In this document: one piece after another, positions 1 through 7,327 of the stretch | Layout of the letters: each line of letters begins with the position of its first letter | Position numbering within the stretch: the stretch's first letter is position 1 | NCBI GenBank assembly: GCA_002432565.1 | Contig: DJFP01000163.1 | Location: 482 to 13,334 of the forward strand | Direction of reading: 5' to 3' | From: Flavobacteriales bacterium UBA5869 | GTDB lineage: Bacteria > Bacteroidota > Bacteroidia > Flavobacteriales_D > Crocinitomicaceae | Length of the DNA stretch: 12,853 bases | Position numbers and translations under genes: made by a program | Notes under the pieces: generated by a model | Told to the model about the DNA's origin: nothing | Databases searched by the model: none | The model's input: only the letters and a program-made list of their open reading frames with translations

Positions 1-938
1 ACTTCTTTCTGACCGGCAATTTTTCCAACTTTGCATTTAAAACTGAAAGCTTTCATGTTTTGCTTGATATCCTTTTGTTCGTAAACTATTCCGTCCTTCA
101 TATTGGAAGTATCAAAACGCCAGCTGGCAATCGGATCGTGGAAGGCATCGTCGGTATCGGTGAGGAAGATGGTGACTTCATCATTTTCAGAGACAAGAAA
201 GCGGAAAACACGTGGCTTTTCGGGGAATAGAATGGTGTAACTATTTCCTTTGTGGATATTTCCCACTTCCAAATCTCCCATTTTGAGTGAAAAATCCAGG
301 TCCGGGGCATCTGTGCCGAATAGTTCGTGGTCCCAGGCCTGACCGTTATTGTCCAGAGTCTTTACAATCAGTGAATCCAGGGTGCATTCAAAGATTTTTG
401 TCGGTGGTTTGATAAATGTGAATCCCGCAGACCGTGTATTTTGCTTATAAGTTGTGTTAAATCCGTCTTTTCCGCTGAGATCTGCAGAAACAAAAAGGGT
501 TTGTTTTCCTTCTTTGAGTTTAAGTGAGGCGTACGGAATGAAAACCGTATTGCTAATAAGAGCGGGTTTTGAGTCTGAATAAACAGGATTGCAAGTTTGC
601 CGAATCTCAATAAAATCACTCTTGTCGAAAGCTCTTTGGTAGCCAAAAGCAGGTTTTATTTGTGAAGTATCCTGGAAAATACCCAGTTTGAACGCAAATT
701 TTGAGTGGATCAAAGCTCTTTCAAGCAAACTGTCAGTAGCATATTTTTTCCGCAGTACATTGTAATCACAATTGGTAGTAATCCGGAAACCTTTAACACC
801 GTTTTCTACATAATCTGTTTGAATGCTGATTTCTGGAATGATGTTTTCTTTATTCGTGCCGGAGCTATTGTTTATGTTTTGGGAATCCGATCTATTGCTA
901 AAAAAACATGCAATTAGAAAGAGGAGTATGTATCTCAT
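1..938 (-). CDS. Putative lipoprotein with C2-like C-terminal half, 3' end cut by window edge
   Basis: I translated this frame by hand: it starts at ATG 936-938 and stays open for 312 codons to the left edge, so the C-terminus is missing. The N-terminus is a short lipoprotein signal, MRYILLFLIAC, with a good lipobox (LIAC, Cys11), so it should be a lipid-anchored envelope protein. Residues about 30-180 show no motif I know beyond a beta-rich stretch, FIPYASLKLKEGKQTL (133-148), of a kind I associate with Bacteroidota lipoproteins. Residues about 185-280 look C2-like: CTLDSLIVKTLDNNG, then an acidic loop around D210, D213 and D215 followed by FSLKM, then EVTIFLTDTDD with D261, D263, D264 and D268. 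Acidic loops placed like this bind Ca2+ in C2 domains. A perfect -7 box lies 25 bases upstream. The lipoprotein call is fairly firm; the C2 similarity is inference and the function is unknown. Confidence 0.82.
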   Translation of the reverse strand, partial: MRYILLFLIACFFSNRSDSQNINNSSGTNKENIIPEISIQTDYVENGVKGFRITTNCDYNVLRKKYATDSLLERALIHSKFAFKLGIFQDTSQIKPAFGYQRAFDKSDFIEIRQTCNPVYSDSKPALISNTVFIPYASLKLKEGKQTLFVSADLSGKDGFNTTYKQNTRSAGFTFIKPPTKIFECTLDSLIVKTLDNNGQAWDHELFGTDAPDLDFSLKMGDLEVGNIHKGNSYTILFPEKPRVFRFLVSENDEVTIFLTDTDDAFHDPIASWRFDTSNMKDGIVYEQKDIKQNMKAFSFKCKVGKIAGQKE

Positions 939-962
939 GTTTGACAGGTTTTGTTCAGAGAG

Positions 963-970
963 CAAACATA
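963..970 (-). promoter_or_regulatory. Bacteroidota -7 promoter box (TATGTTTG) for the left lipoprotein gene
   Basis: Read on the minus strand, the bases are TATGTTTG, an exact match to the TAnnTTTG -7 consensus of Bacteroidota housekeeping sigma. It lies 24 bases before the ATG, giving a leader of roughly 15-20 bases. I see no TTG at the expected -33 distance, so this is a half-supported promoter. The rest of the 207-base divergent gap to the M48-like gene shows only a weak plus-strand candidate (TATTTTAG at 1110-1117). Confidence 0.5.
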
Positions 971-1145
971 GGAAAAATAGTTATCCGGGGAAAATGAGCT
1001 TTAAGATTAAAGATTTAGAATGCTGTAAAGTTCAGCTATCCTTACAACCTTGGGGTTAAGAAAGGATTATTTGGAGATTAAACTTAAATCGTGGTTTCTT
1101 ACTTATACTTATTTTAGTGGTAATCATATCTGAGTTTAACGATAA

Positions 1146-3137
1146 ATGAATTTGACCTTAACTTTTCTTCTGCTTGTTTGCTTTGGTTTTTTAAGCTATT
1201 CACAGCAGAGTGAGCCTTTTTTAGATTTAATGGATAGTCAGGGGAATGTTCCGTCTGCGTTCTTAAATAATAAACGAAAATTGCCCGGGGAACTTAACGA
1301 TCGGACAGTTGATGATAACAATGAATTGATTGTTAGGGAATTACTTCATAGCGGGCAGGTGTTGTATGGGGGTGAAATGACCGAATACATACGTCAAATC
1401 GCTTCAGAAATACTAAAAGATGATCCTGATTTGTTTCGCCAATTGTCTTTTTTTATCTACCGATCAAGCGATGAACTTTCTTTTTCAACAAGTTCAGGAT
1501 TGGTTTTTGTTAGTACGGGGTTAATTTCTCAACTATCGAATGAGGACCAGCTCGCATTTGCTATAGCGCGTGAGATAGGACATTTTGTTAATAAGCATAA
1601 AAACTATCCTTTTATAAGATATGAAGATAGTTATGCGGAAGGAAAAGGAACTTATGAATATAAAAAGACATTTGGTACTTTTTTTATCAGAACTGTTGAA
1701 GAAAACATAGTTGCAGATGCTTACGCTGTCAAGCTGTTAAAACAAAGCGGGGTTGAAATGGCATCAGCGATTTCTTATTTCGATGCTTTATTGTATGCTT
1801 ATCTTCCCTTTGATGAAGTTGAAATAAATCATACTTTTTTCAATTTGGATACAAGTTTTGTGATTCCTTCAGCTTATTTCCAAAAAACGGACGTCAGCAT
1901 AGATTCGGAAGAAAATGGGGACTCAAACAGGCACTTATTTATGGAGGGGATTCGGGAAAGAAAGGCTGCTGTTGTTGAAATAATTGGAATACCCGAGAAT
2001 AACATTAAGATGAAAGAGGCTACGGACCGCTTTTTGCGTTTTAGAACTGCTGCCAGATTTGAGGTCGTACGAATGAATTTAGTGAGCCGGGAATATATTC
2101 TTGCACTTTATCATTCGTTCATTTTATTGCAGCAGCATCCGGAAAATGATTTTTTAGAAAGGGCATTCATAAAAGCAATTTATGCCATTTCTGTATACCG
2201 AATGAATGATGCTGATAAAGATATAGATCTGGACAACTATCAGGGAGAAATATCAAAGCTCGGGAATGTTTTAGGAAGTTTATCCGAAGAGCAGGTGGGA
2301 GTGCTGGCTATGATGCATATTAAAAACTATGTAAATAGTCATCCGGAAGATGAATACATGATCTCATTGCTTGAATCCACGGTTCAAAATCTGAAAAACG
2401 CTTCGGGATTTCAATATTCATCTTTCCGATCAATGTCATATTTGAATGATCAAACTTCAGAGCTTAAAGACACCTTGAACTTGTCTAAATACGACAAAAT
2501 AAAAATGAGCAGGAGGGAGTTTGCCCTTGAGAACTATGAGAAAGATTTTCATCTTTACGTGCTGGATTTCATAAATACCGATTCACTCGTTCAAGTGTGC
2601 TTTGACCGTGAGGAAATGAACTATTCGGAATCAAATCCGACTGGAATAAAGAGCGTGTTGGTAATGAACCCCGTTTTAAGAAATAAAAATTTAAAATTCG
2701 GATTAGATCTTCTTTTATCAGAATCCCAATTAAGCGTATTAAGTAAAGCTATTGAAAACAACAGTAGTTTTGACAGTCTCAGGGTTCGTTATTTGAATAT
2801 TCTTGCATTGGATTCAACAGATTGGGAAGAGTTCAATGCGATCTCAGCTATCAAAATTTGGTTTTCTGAATCTGCAAAACATTTGTTTTTAAAAGATTTT
2901 GTCTCACTGGAATCTGATATGCTCTATCCGTACATCAAAAAAAACGGAACAAGATATATTTTGTTCTCCAGGGCTGAGGGAAAAGATAAACAGTCTATCT
3001 TTTCATCCTATTCTTTGGGTTTATTTGATTTGACTTCGGGAAAGCTTTTGCATAAAGCTCAGTTAGTGCACCAGGTGAATTATCAAAACCAGGTTTTCAT
3101 GCGGTTATTCAATAAAATGATGGATGATATAAAGTAG
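1146..3137 (+). CDS. Exported M48-like metalloprotease homologue with degenerate zinc site
   Basis: The protein begins with a signal peptide (MNLTLTFLLLVCFGFLSYSQ), so it is exported, probably to the periplasm. Residues about 60-215 follow the M48 (HtpX/BepA/Oma1-like) pattern: a FSTSSGLVFVSTGLI stretch at 113-127 matches the family's 'NAFA-G-vfv-tGLl' strand, followed by LSNEDQLAFAIAREIGHFV. The catalytic HExxH reads R142-E-I-G-H146, so the first zinc histidine is replaced by Arg. The downstream ExxAD motif reads N187-I-V-A-D, with Asn where the third zinc ligand is expected, although a Glu sits one residue earlier (E186). The protein is therefore probably a non-catalytic pseudoprotease. Residues 250-663 are helix-rich with no domain I recognise. 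The frame is intact for 663 codons, which argues against random decay. M48 members typically act in envelope protein quality control; a binding or scaffold role here is inference. Confidence 0.85.
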   Translation: MNLTLTFLLLVCFGFLSYSQQSEPFLDLMDSQGNVPSAFLNNKRKLPGELNDRTVDDNNELIVRELLHSGQVLYGGEMTEYIRQIASEILKDDPDLFRQLSFFIYRSSDELSFSTSSGLVFVSTGLISQLSNEDQLAFAIAREIGHFVNKHKNYPFIRYEDSYAEGKGTYEYKKTFGTFFIRTVEENIVADAYAVKLLKQSGVEMASAISYFDALLYAYLPFDEVEINHTFFNLDTSFVIPSAYFQKTDVSIDSEENGDSNRHLFMEGIRERKAAVVEIIGIPENNIKMKEATDRFLRFRTAARFEVVRMNLVSREYILALYHSFILLQQHPENDFLERAFIKAIYAISVYRMNDADKDIDLDNYQGEISKLGNVLGSLSEEQVGVLAMMHIKNYVNSHPEDEYMISLLESTVQNLKNASGFQYSSFRSMSYLNDQTSELKDTLNLSKYDKIKMSRREFALENYEKDFHLYVLDFINTDSLVQVCFDREEMNYSESNPTGIKSVLVMNPVLRNKNLKFGLDLLLSESQLSVLSKAIENNSSFDSLRVRYLNILALDSTDWEEFNAISAIKIWFSESAKHLFLKDFVSLESDMLYPYIKKNGTRYILFSRAEGKDKQSIFSSYSLGLFDLTSGKLLHKAQLVHQVNYQNQVFMRLFNKMMDDIK

Positions 3138-3260
3138 AAGAACTTATTTTCCAATTAGTTTCATGGACTCAGTACGATATTGCGACAAAAAAAATGAAAG
3201 TTGGTGCGTAAAATAGAAAAAGAATTATTTTAGCATTGTCAAACTAAAAAACTTATACTT

Positions 3261-3650
3261 ATGAAAGTGATTGTTGATCAGCCATATACATTGGCTGAAT
3301 TAAAGCCCAAATTGGAAGCTGCATTTCCTGAATATACCGTAAAATTCAGAGGACCTAAGGTATTGGTAATAGGTCACGGTAAAGTCGGAGGAGCGCAAAT
3401 CGTAGGAGAAAAGAAAGGATTTGTTCGTTTAATGGAAGGGTTTCCAACGATGGGCGGGCAGATGCTTTTTGTCTTGTCGGTTTTGCTTCTGGGGGTTTTG
3501 ATACCGTTTATTGTATTTTTAACGGCGATCAAACCGAAACAGGTAAAAGTACGCGACAATGTTGCCAATTTCCTTCGCCAGGAATATGGTTCAGGAGCAA
3601 TTGGATCTAAGAAAGCAGAAACATCCGATTTATTGGATGCTACCGTTTAA
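3261..3650 (+). CDS. Hypothetical single-pass membrane protein, 129 residues
   Basis: I do not recognise this protein. Residues 1-65 form a small soluble domain (MKVIVDQPYTLAELKPKLEA at the start, then VKFRGPKVLVIGHGKVGGAQI) that reads like an alternating beta-alpha-beta fold. Residues about 67-91 are a clear hydrophobic segment (MLFVLSVLLLGVLIPFIVFL), and a charged tail of about 38 residues follows (KPKQVKVRDNVANFLRQEYG). It has no signal peptide, so the membrane segment probably acts as the anchor. Positive charges right after it (KPKQVK) suggest the tail faces the cytoplasm and the N-domain is outside or re-entrant, but this is weak inference. It lies 123 bases after the M48-like gene and ends in its own terminator, so it is probably a separate transcript. 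Codon use and the well-formed frame support a real gene. Confidence 0.8.
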   Translation: MKVIVDQPYTLAELKPKLEAAFPEYTVKFRGPKVLVIGHGKVGGAQIVGEKKGFVRLMEGFPTMGGQMLFVLSVLLLGVLIPFIVFLTAIKPKQVKVRDNVANFLRQEYGSGAIGSKKAETSDLLDATV

Positions 3651-3670
3651 TTGTTTAAGAACAACTATTG

Positions 3671-3710
3671 AAAAAGGAATTTGCTTCGGTAAATTCCTTT
3701 TTTGTTTTTA
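3671..3710 (+). terminator. Bidirectional rho-independent terminator with C(UUCG)G loop
   Basis: The arms 3671-3682 (AAAAAGGAATTT) and 3691-3702 (AAATTCCTTTTT) are perfectly complementary. Inside them a G-U wobble and a C-G pair close a TTCG tetraloop (3684-3689), the very stable CUUCGG loop. A T-rich run follows to 3710. Read on the minus strand the same hairpin is followed by TTTTT, so it can serve both the 129-residue membrane protein gene and the converging radical SAM gene that ends at 3718. Confidence 0.85.
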
Positions 3711-3717
3711 AATCACT

Positions 3718-4782
3718 TTAAAACAATTTCATTTGTCCGCTGGTATCGGGAATTTCAAACAGGTCCGTTCGAAGTCGCGGGAACGGTTCGGCCGGGAGAT
3801 ATTTTTTTCGTGCTAATTGTACTTGTCGCTGAATATTCAGGGCATATACTCCTTCGCCTTTCATGCGTGTCCCGAAACGACTGTCGCTGAGTTTTCCTCC
3901 GTGCATGTCACGCAGCTGGTTCAGTACTTTTTCTGCCCTGTCCGGATAGTTTTTCGTTACCCAATCGGTAAATATTTCTCCGTTCGGTCCGTTTAAGCGC
4001 ACGATTTGGTGGTACATGCTCAGAGCGCCGCGCTTGGCTACGGCTTCTGCAACAGCAAAAATCTCATCATCGTTCAAAGCCGGAATAATAGGTGCCATTA
4101 ATACATTGACCGGAATACCGTGTTGCGAAAGTTTTTCAATGGCATCGAGTTTTTTATGACTTGTAGCAGTTCGTGGTTCCAGTTTTCGGCGCAGCTCTTC
4201 TTTCAAACTGGTTAAACTGATATTGACTGCAACCAAGTTTAGCTTTGCCAATTCTTCCAGGATGTCCAGATCGCGCGTAATCAATGCGTTTTTGGTAATG
4301 ATCCCCACCGGATGCCTGTATTTCAGCATAATCTCCAGCAGTTTGCGTGTAATCCCGAAATCCTTTTCACATGGCTGGTAGCAATCCGTATTTCCCGAAA
4401 TGGAAATCGTTTGGACTTTCCACGACTTCTTGTTCAATGCTTCTTCTAGTAATTCCGGGGCATTTTTCTTGACAAGAATAACCCGTTCGAAGTCCGTTCC
4501 CGCACTGTATCCCCAATACTCATGCGTGGGACGTGCATAGCAGTAAGTACAGCCGTGCTCGCAACCCTGGTAAGGGTTCAGGGAATAATACATACCCACA
4601 TCCGGACTGCTCAGCTTATTGACAATTGATTTAGGATGTACTTCTATAAATTTGGTCCGCAACTCAGGTTCTTCCGAAGGATCAATGTCATCGAAGTCAT
4701 CTCCTTTTTCTTGTGAAAAGAAGCGATTGTGGGGATTGATCTGTGCGCCGCGGCCATTTTTGTATGGAAAATTATCAGACAT
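3718..4782 (-). CDS. PA0069/Rv2578c-type radical SAM protein
   Basis: This 354-residue protein carries the radical SAM cluster motif CxxxCxxC as C74-EHG-C78-TY-C81, inside YQGCEHGCTYCYARPTHEYW. That context (YSLNPYQGCEHGCTYCYARP) is the signature of the PA0069/Rv2578c family, distantly related to spore photoproduct lyase. The three cysteines hold a 4Fe-4S cluster that cleaves S-adenosylmethionine. Later segments typical of the TIM-barrel core include ISISGNTDCYQPCEKDFGITR (about 126-146) and VGIITKNALITRD (about 159-171). The length is normal for the family and no signal peptide is present, so it should be cytoplasmic. The substrate of this family is unknown to me, so I assign none and give no gene symbol. 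It lies 99 bases downstream of the small lipoprotein gene and has its own -7 box, so it may be transcribed separately. Confidence 0.93.
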   Translation of the reverse strand: MSDNFPYKNGRGAQINPHNRFFSQEKGDDFDDIDPSEEPELRTKFIEVHPKSIVNKLSSPDVGMYYSLNPYQGCEHGCTYCYARPTHEYWGYSAGTDFERVILVKKNAPELLEEALNKKSWKVQTISISGNTDCYQPCEKDFGITRKLLEIMLKYRHPVGIITKNALITRDLDILEELAKLNLVAVNISLTSLKEELRRKLEPRTATSHKKLDAIEKLSQHGIPVNVLMAPIIPALNDDEIFAVAEAVAKRGALSMYHQIVRLNGPNGEIFTDWVTKNYPDRAEKVLNQLRDMHGGKLSDSRFGTRMKGEGVYALNIQRQVQLARKKYLPAEPFPRLRTDLFEIPDTSGQMKLF

Positions 4783-4806
4783 TTTATTCTTGATATGAGC
4801 TCAGAA

Positions 4807-4814
4807 CAAAAATA
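4807..4814 (-). promoter_or_regulatory. -7 promoter box (TATTTTTG) for the radical SAM gene
   Basis: The minus-strand reading TATTTTTG matches the TAnnTTTG consensus exactly and lies 24 bases before the ATG at 4782. No TTG is seen at the -33 position; the upstream sequence is almost pure A/T. Just upstream is a short inverted repeat at 4839-4853 (GATTAAT-t-ATTAATC), which could be an operator but could also arise by chance in AT-rich DNA. Confidence 0.4.
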
Positions 4815-4881
4815 ATGATTATATTTTAATTGTTTTAAGATTAATTATTAATCATTTTTAATGTTGGAGTAACCTGGAGTT

Positions 4882-5631
4882 TTACCTAAACGGATTCAGT
4901 TTGTCCAGATTTTTATCGCACTCAAAGAGCATGTCGGTATTCGGACTGTACCACAGCCATTGAATGATTTTCGATTGCCCGTCTGAATGCGCGTAAATTC
5001 CCAATGCGATGTATGGAGGTTTTTCCTCATCCTTGTCTTCGATCGTGAAGGAAAGTTCCTGGTTGTTTCGGATGCATTGCTTCACGGATTCCTTTTTGGA
5101 GTTGGTCAGGTAGTATTCCACCAGCGAATAGAGCTTGTCCTTAAATTCGGATGTTAAGTTATCATCGCCAATTACAGAATAGGGGATCTTTTCGGGATAC
5201 TGCTTCCTGAAAACAGAAACGTTTCCGTCCTTTATTTTTTGGATAGAAACAATCCATTCTGCCAATTCGGGAGTTTCACTGTCGCCTGCAATGTAGATGG
5301 TGTCCCATTTCCAGGTGATCTCCACCAAATCGCCGCGCAATAAGCTTCTGTCCTCGTTCTTGTCGTTGATAAAGCTGTATACAGTCTTTCCTTTTTTGGC
5401 ATTCAGCAGGAAGTAATCCCCGTCGTCGTTGTAATTGATGAATTCCAGTAAAACTTTAGAACTTTCCGGGGTTTTATCAAATTGCTTCTTGTTTTGGAAG
5501 TGGTCTTTAATTAATTCCGAAGTCATTTTTCTTGCCGGTGCGGGAGCAGGGGAGTTTCGATCATTGCTGCAGGAATGAAGGATTGTGATGCTTAAAGTAA
5601 GACAAAGGAGTATGAGGTGATGGAGTTTCAT
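4882..5631 (-). CDS. Putative lipoprotein of unknown function, 249 residues
   Basis: The N-terminus is a lipoprotein signal: MKLHHLILLCLTLSITILHSC, with the modified cysteine most likely Cys21 (lipobox LHSC; His at -2 is uncommon but Ser at -1 and Leu at -3 fit). A proline/alanine linker follows (NSPAPAPA, 26-33). The mature part is hydrophilic with tryptophan-containing strands (VEITWKWDTIYIAGD, about 102-116; IIQWLWYSPNTDML, about 222-235). I recognise no enzyme motif. It should be anchored in the envelope. It begins 31 bases after the stop of the SIR2-domain gene on the same strand with no terminator between, so the two are probably co-transcribed. Whether they work together is unknown. 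Confidence 0.8.
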   Translation of the reverse strand: MKLHHLILLCLTLSITILHSCSNDRNSPAPAPARKMTSELIKDHFQNKKQFDKTPESSKVLLEFINYNDDGDYFLLNAKKGKTVYSFINDKNEDRSLLRGDLVEITWKWDTIYIAGDSETPELAEWIVSIQKIKDGNVSVFRKQYPEKIPYSVIGDDNLTSEFKDKLYSLVEYYLTNSKKESVKQCIRNNQELSFTIEDKDEEKPPYIALGIYAHSDGQSKIIQWLWYSPNTDMLFECDKNLDKLNPFR

Positions 5632-5662
5632 GGAATGAAGGTAGGGAAAATCGAGAAATCAT

Positions 5663-6712
5663 TCACTTCCCAATCTTCCGCACAAACTCGCTGATCTCAC
5701 TATACTCCGTAAACCAAATCGGTTTGATGCGCATTTCTTCGAAGACACGGTGAGTAATGATCTCATCCATTCGGAAGAGTTCGGTGAGAATCATCTGACA
5801 GTTTTCATAGACCACGTAATCCACTTTTACGGCTGCTTTCCGCATTTTGTCGAGAATGGCATCCGCTTTCTTTTTGATCTCCTGGGAATCCGACTCCGTG
5901 AACTCGGGCATGGTATTTTTCTTGAGGAAAATGTAGTTGTTCGTGTGTAACGGAATATTGGCAATGAGGTCTATAAGTCGGCGAAGGTTGCGGTCAGAGA
6001 AGGAAAGACCGATCATGAGTCCTGTTCCCTGAGTAAGCCGGCTGGTCTGGATGAGGTTTGCCCAGTGGTGGCTGTTGTTGGCAATGGAATTGTAATCGTC
6101 TTCCGACAGAATGATATTCCCGGTGCTTTGGAGCGTTGGGGCCGGATTCTCAAAAGGCATGAAACCATGAGGGTGGTAGATGGCCAGCGAACCGTTCCTG
6201 GGAAGTGTCTGCGCATCAAAAACAGAAGTGTAATCGCTATTTCTGTTTTTCAGGGACTGCTCGAGCAAATCATCAAAGTTATAAGTGATTACGGAATTCA
6301 GCTTCCGGTCCGGATGTGTTGCCAAAGCGGTAATCTCACTTAGCAGGGCGTTTACCGGAGCATCTTCAAAAGGATTTCTGACAGAAGCTTCATCGAGCTG
6401 GTTGTACAGGCATTCGTATAGTATTTGCAGGAATTCTTCATCGGAAAGGTGAGTTTTCAGCTTACGGATAATGATATCGAGCGATTCCCCGGTTTTGTTC
6501 AGGTACCATTCTCCCATGGCATATAAATAGTTGGGAAAAGGTTTGATGGAATGCCAGTGTTCGATGTTCATGAACCGGAAATACATACTGACCACCAGTT
6601 GTTTCCAGTTTGGAAGTCCGCTTGCGGCAGAAACTCCGGCTCCGAGGTAAAGGTTTAAACTTCCGTTCCTGTAGGCAGATTTTAAATCGTTGAGTGCTTC
6701 TTCAGACATCAT
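5663..6712 (-). CDS. SIR2-like (SIR2_2 type) NAD-binding domain protein
   Basis: The 349-residue protein has the ordered motifs of the SIR2-like fold: LYLGAGVSAASGLPNW (21-36) for NAD+ pyrophosphate binding, VITYNFDDLLEQSL (141-154) with N145 and D147, YHPHGFMP (179-186) whose H182 corresponds to the catalytic histidine, ILSEDDY (201-207), and LMIGLSFSDRNLRRLI (232-247). In bacteria this SIR2-like class more often hydrolyses NAD+ than deacetylates proteins, and it forms the effector of several phage defence systems (ThsA of Thoeris, DSR1/2, SIR2-HerA). No zinc-binding cysteine cluster as in true sirtuins is seen. No HerA, Argonaute or ThsB partner is present nearby. Residues about 255-349 form a helical C-terminal part I cannot assign. 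Two ATGs in tandem (6712 and 6709) can both serve as start. A weak -7 box (TACTATTG at 6744-6751, minus) lies upstream. The domain call is firm; a defence role is inference. Confidence 0.9.
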   Translation of the reverse strand: MMSEEALNDLKSAYRNGSLNLYLGAGVSAASGLPNWKQLVVSMYFRFMNIEHWHSIKPFPNYLYAMGEWYLNKTGESLDIIIRKLKTHLSDEEFLQILYECLYNQLDEASVRNPFEDAPVNALLSEITALATHPDRKLNSVITYNFDDLLEQSLKNRNSDYTSVFDAQTLPRNGSLAIYHPHGFMPFENPAPTLQSTGNIILSEDDYNSIANNSHHWANLIQTSRLTQGTGLMIGLSFSDRNLRRLIDLIANIPLHTNNYIFLKKNTMPEFTESDSQEIKKKADAILDKMRKAAVKVDYVVYENCQMILTELFRMDEIITHRVFEEMRIKPIWFTEYSEISEFVRKIGK

Positions 6713-6843
6713 GAATAGTGTTTTGTTTGAATTTCAGTCGACTCAATAGTAGTGAAAAAAGTTGAGATCAGCGAAACCCTGGTTCAAATCGGTTGGAACA
6801 TTTGCACAGCCGTGATTTCGTTAACAAAAGCAAAGATATGCGG

Positions 6844-6871
6844 TTGTAATAGGGATCTTTTCGTATATTTG
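6844..6871 (+). promoter_or_regulatory. Promoter of tmRNA gene ssrA (TTG-N17-TATATTTG)
   Basis: A TTG at 6844-6846 and TATATTTG at 6864-6871 are separated by 17 bases, matching both boxes of the Bacteroidota housekeeping promoter. Transcription should begin a few bases after 6871, which leaves a leader of about 5-10 bases before the mature tmRNA 5' end at 6885, to be removed by RNase P. The position upstream of a highly expressed RNA gene makes this the best-supported promoter in the window. Confidence 0.75.
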
Positions 6872-6884
6872 TTCGTTACAAACT

Positions 6885-7288
6885 GGGGTCGACATTGGAT
6901 TTGACAGCGATTGAGATTTCGGTGGGAAGCATGCAGAGCGTTGCAGTGAAGCTCTTAAATATCTTGCTGCGAACAATAATTGACAATACGTCATACGCAC
7001 TTGCGGCTTAATTCTTTAGAAGAATTCGGCCTAATTTGTTGAAGATATAGTAGACAAACAGGTATTCCTGATGAAAGGTTTTGATTTCCGGCCTTTTGTC
7101 GCTAAGGATTCATCTCAGAAAATCTGGCGCTGACCTTTCCTCGCGGAAGGCGTAAGATCTAAGAGGATAAGCTTTACAGTTGGGTGTTTTTGTCCGATGT
7201 AAAGTCGAAAACCAATCAAAAACTAAGCATGTAGAAGACATTGAGGTTCATTGTTTGGACGAGGGTTCGAACCCCTCCGACTCCACCA
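6885..7288 (+). ncRNA. ssrA: Transfer-messenger RNA (tmRNA)
   Basis: tmRNA rescues stalled ribosomes by acting first as alanyl-tRNA and then as a short mRNA that adds a degradation tag. The 5' end GGGGTCGACATTGGATTTGAC and the 3' end GACTCCACCA are diagnostic. Seven acceptor pairs form between 6885-6891 and 7278-7284, with a G-U wobble at the third pair, the alanine identity signal. The T arm is GAGGG-TTCGAAC-CCCTC, and the CCA is encoded (7286-7288). The tag frame ends TAC GCA CTT GCG GCT TAA (6994-7011), coding YALAA; with GAC at 6982 as the probable resume codon the tag is DNTSYALAA. The resume codon is inferred, since Asp-Asn-Thr-Ser upstream of YALAA gives a usual tag length. A hairpin (7010-7016 with 7020-7026) follows the tag stop, as expected. 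The length, 404 bases, is normal, and it is a one-piece gene. Confidence 0.97.
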
Positions 7289-7297
7289 CGAAAGTAG

Positions 7298-7327
7298 AAA
7301 AAGGCTATCCACACGGATAGCTTTTTC
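7298..7327 (+). terminator. Rho-independent terminator of ssrA
   Basis: The arms AAGGCTATCC and GGATAGCTTT close an ACAC loop (7311-7314), the stem extends by A-T pairs, and TTTTT runs at 7322-7326. It begins only about 10 bases after the encoded CCA. Weaker flanking complementarity extends the fold outward as far as 7283-7339 and is reported separately. Confidence 0.85.

Noticed and set aside
823..1059. Plus-strand frame of 78 codons at the start of the divergent region
   Set aside because: It overlaps the antisense start of the left lipoprotein, including its signal peptide and -7 box, and shows no protein features.
1569..1583. A frameshift or sequencing error as the cause of the missing HExxH histidine
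   Set aside because: The frame is open on both sides and the flanking family pattern is aligned; only the one codon differs, so a frameshift is excluded, although a single-base error cannot be.
3201..3238. Promoter for the 129-residue membrane protein (TTG at 3201, TAGCATTG at 3231)
   Set aside because: The spacing is 27 bases, outside the usual 17-23, and the -7 box is imperfect.
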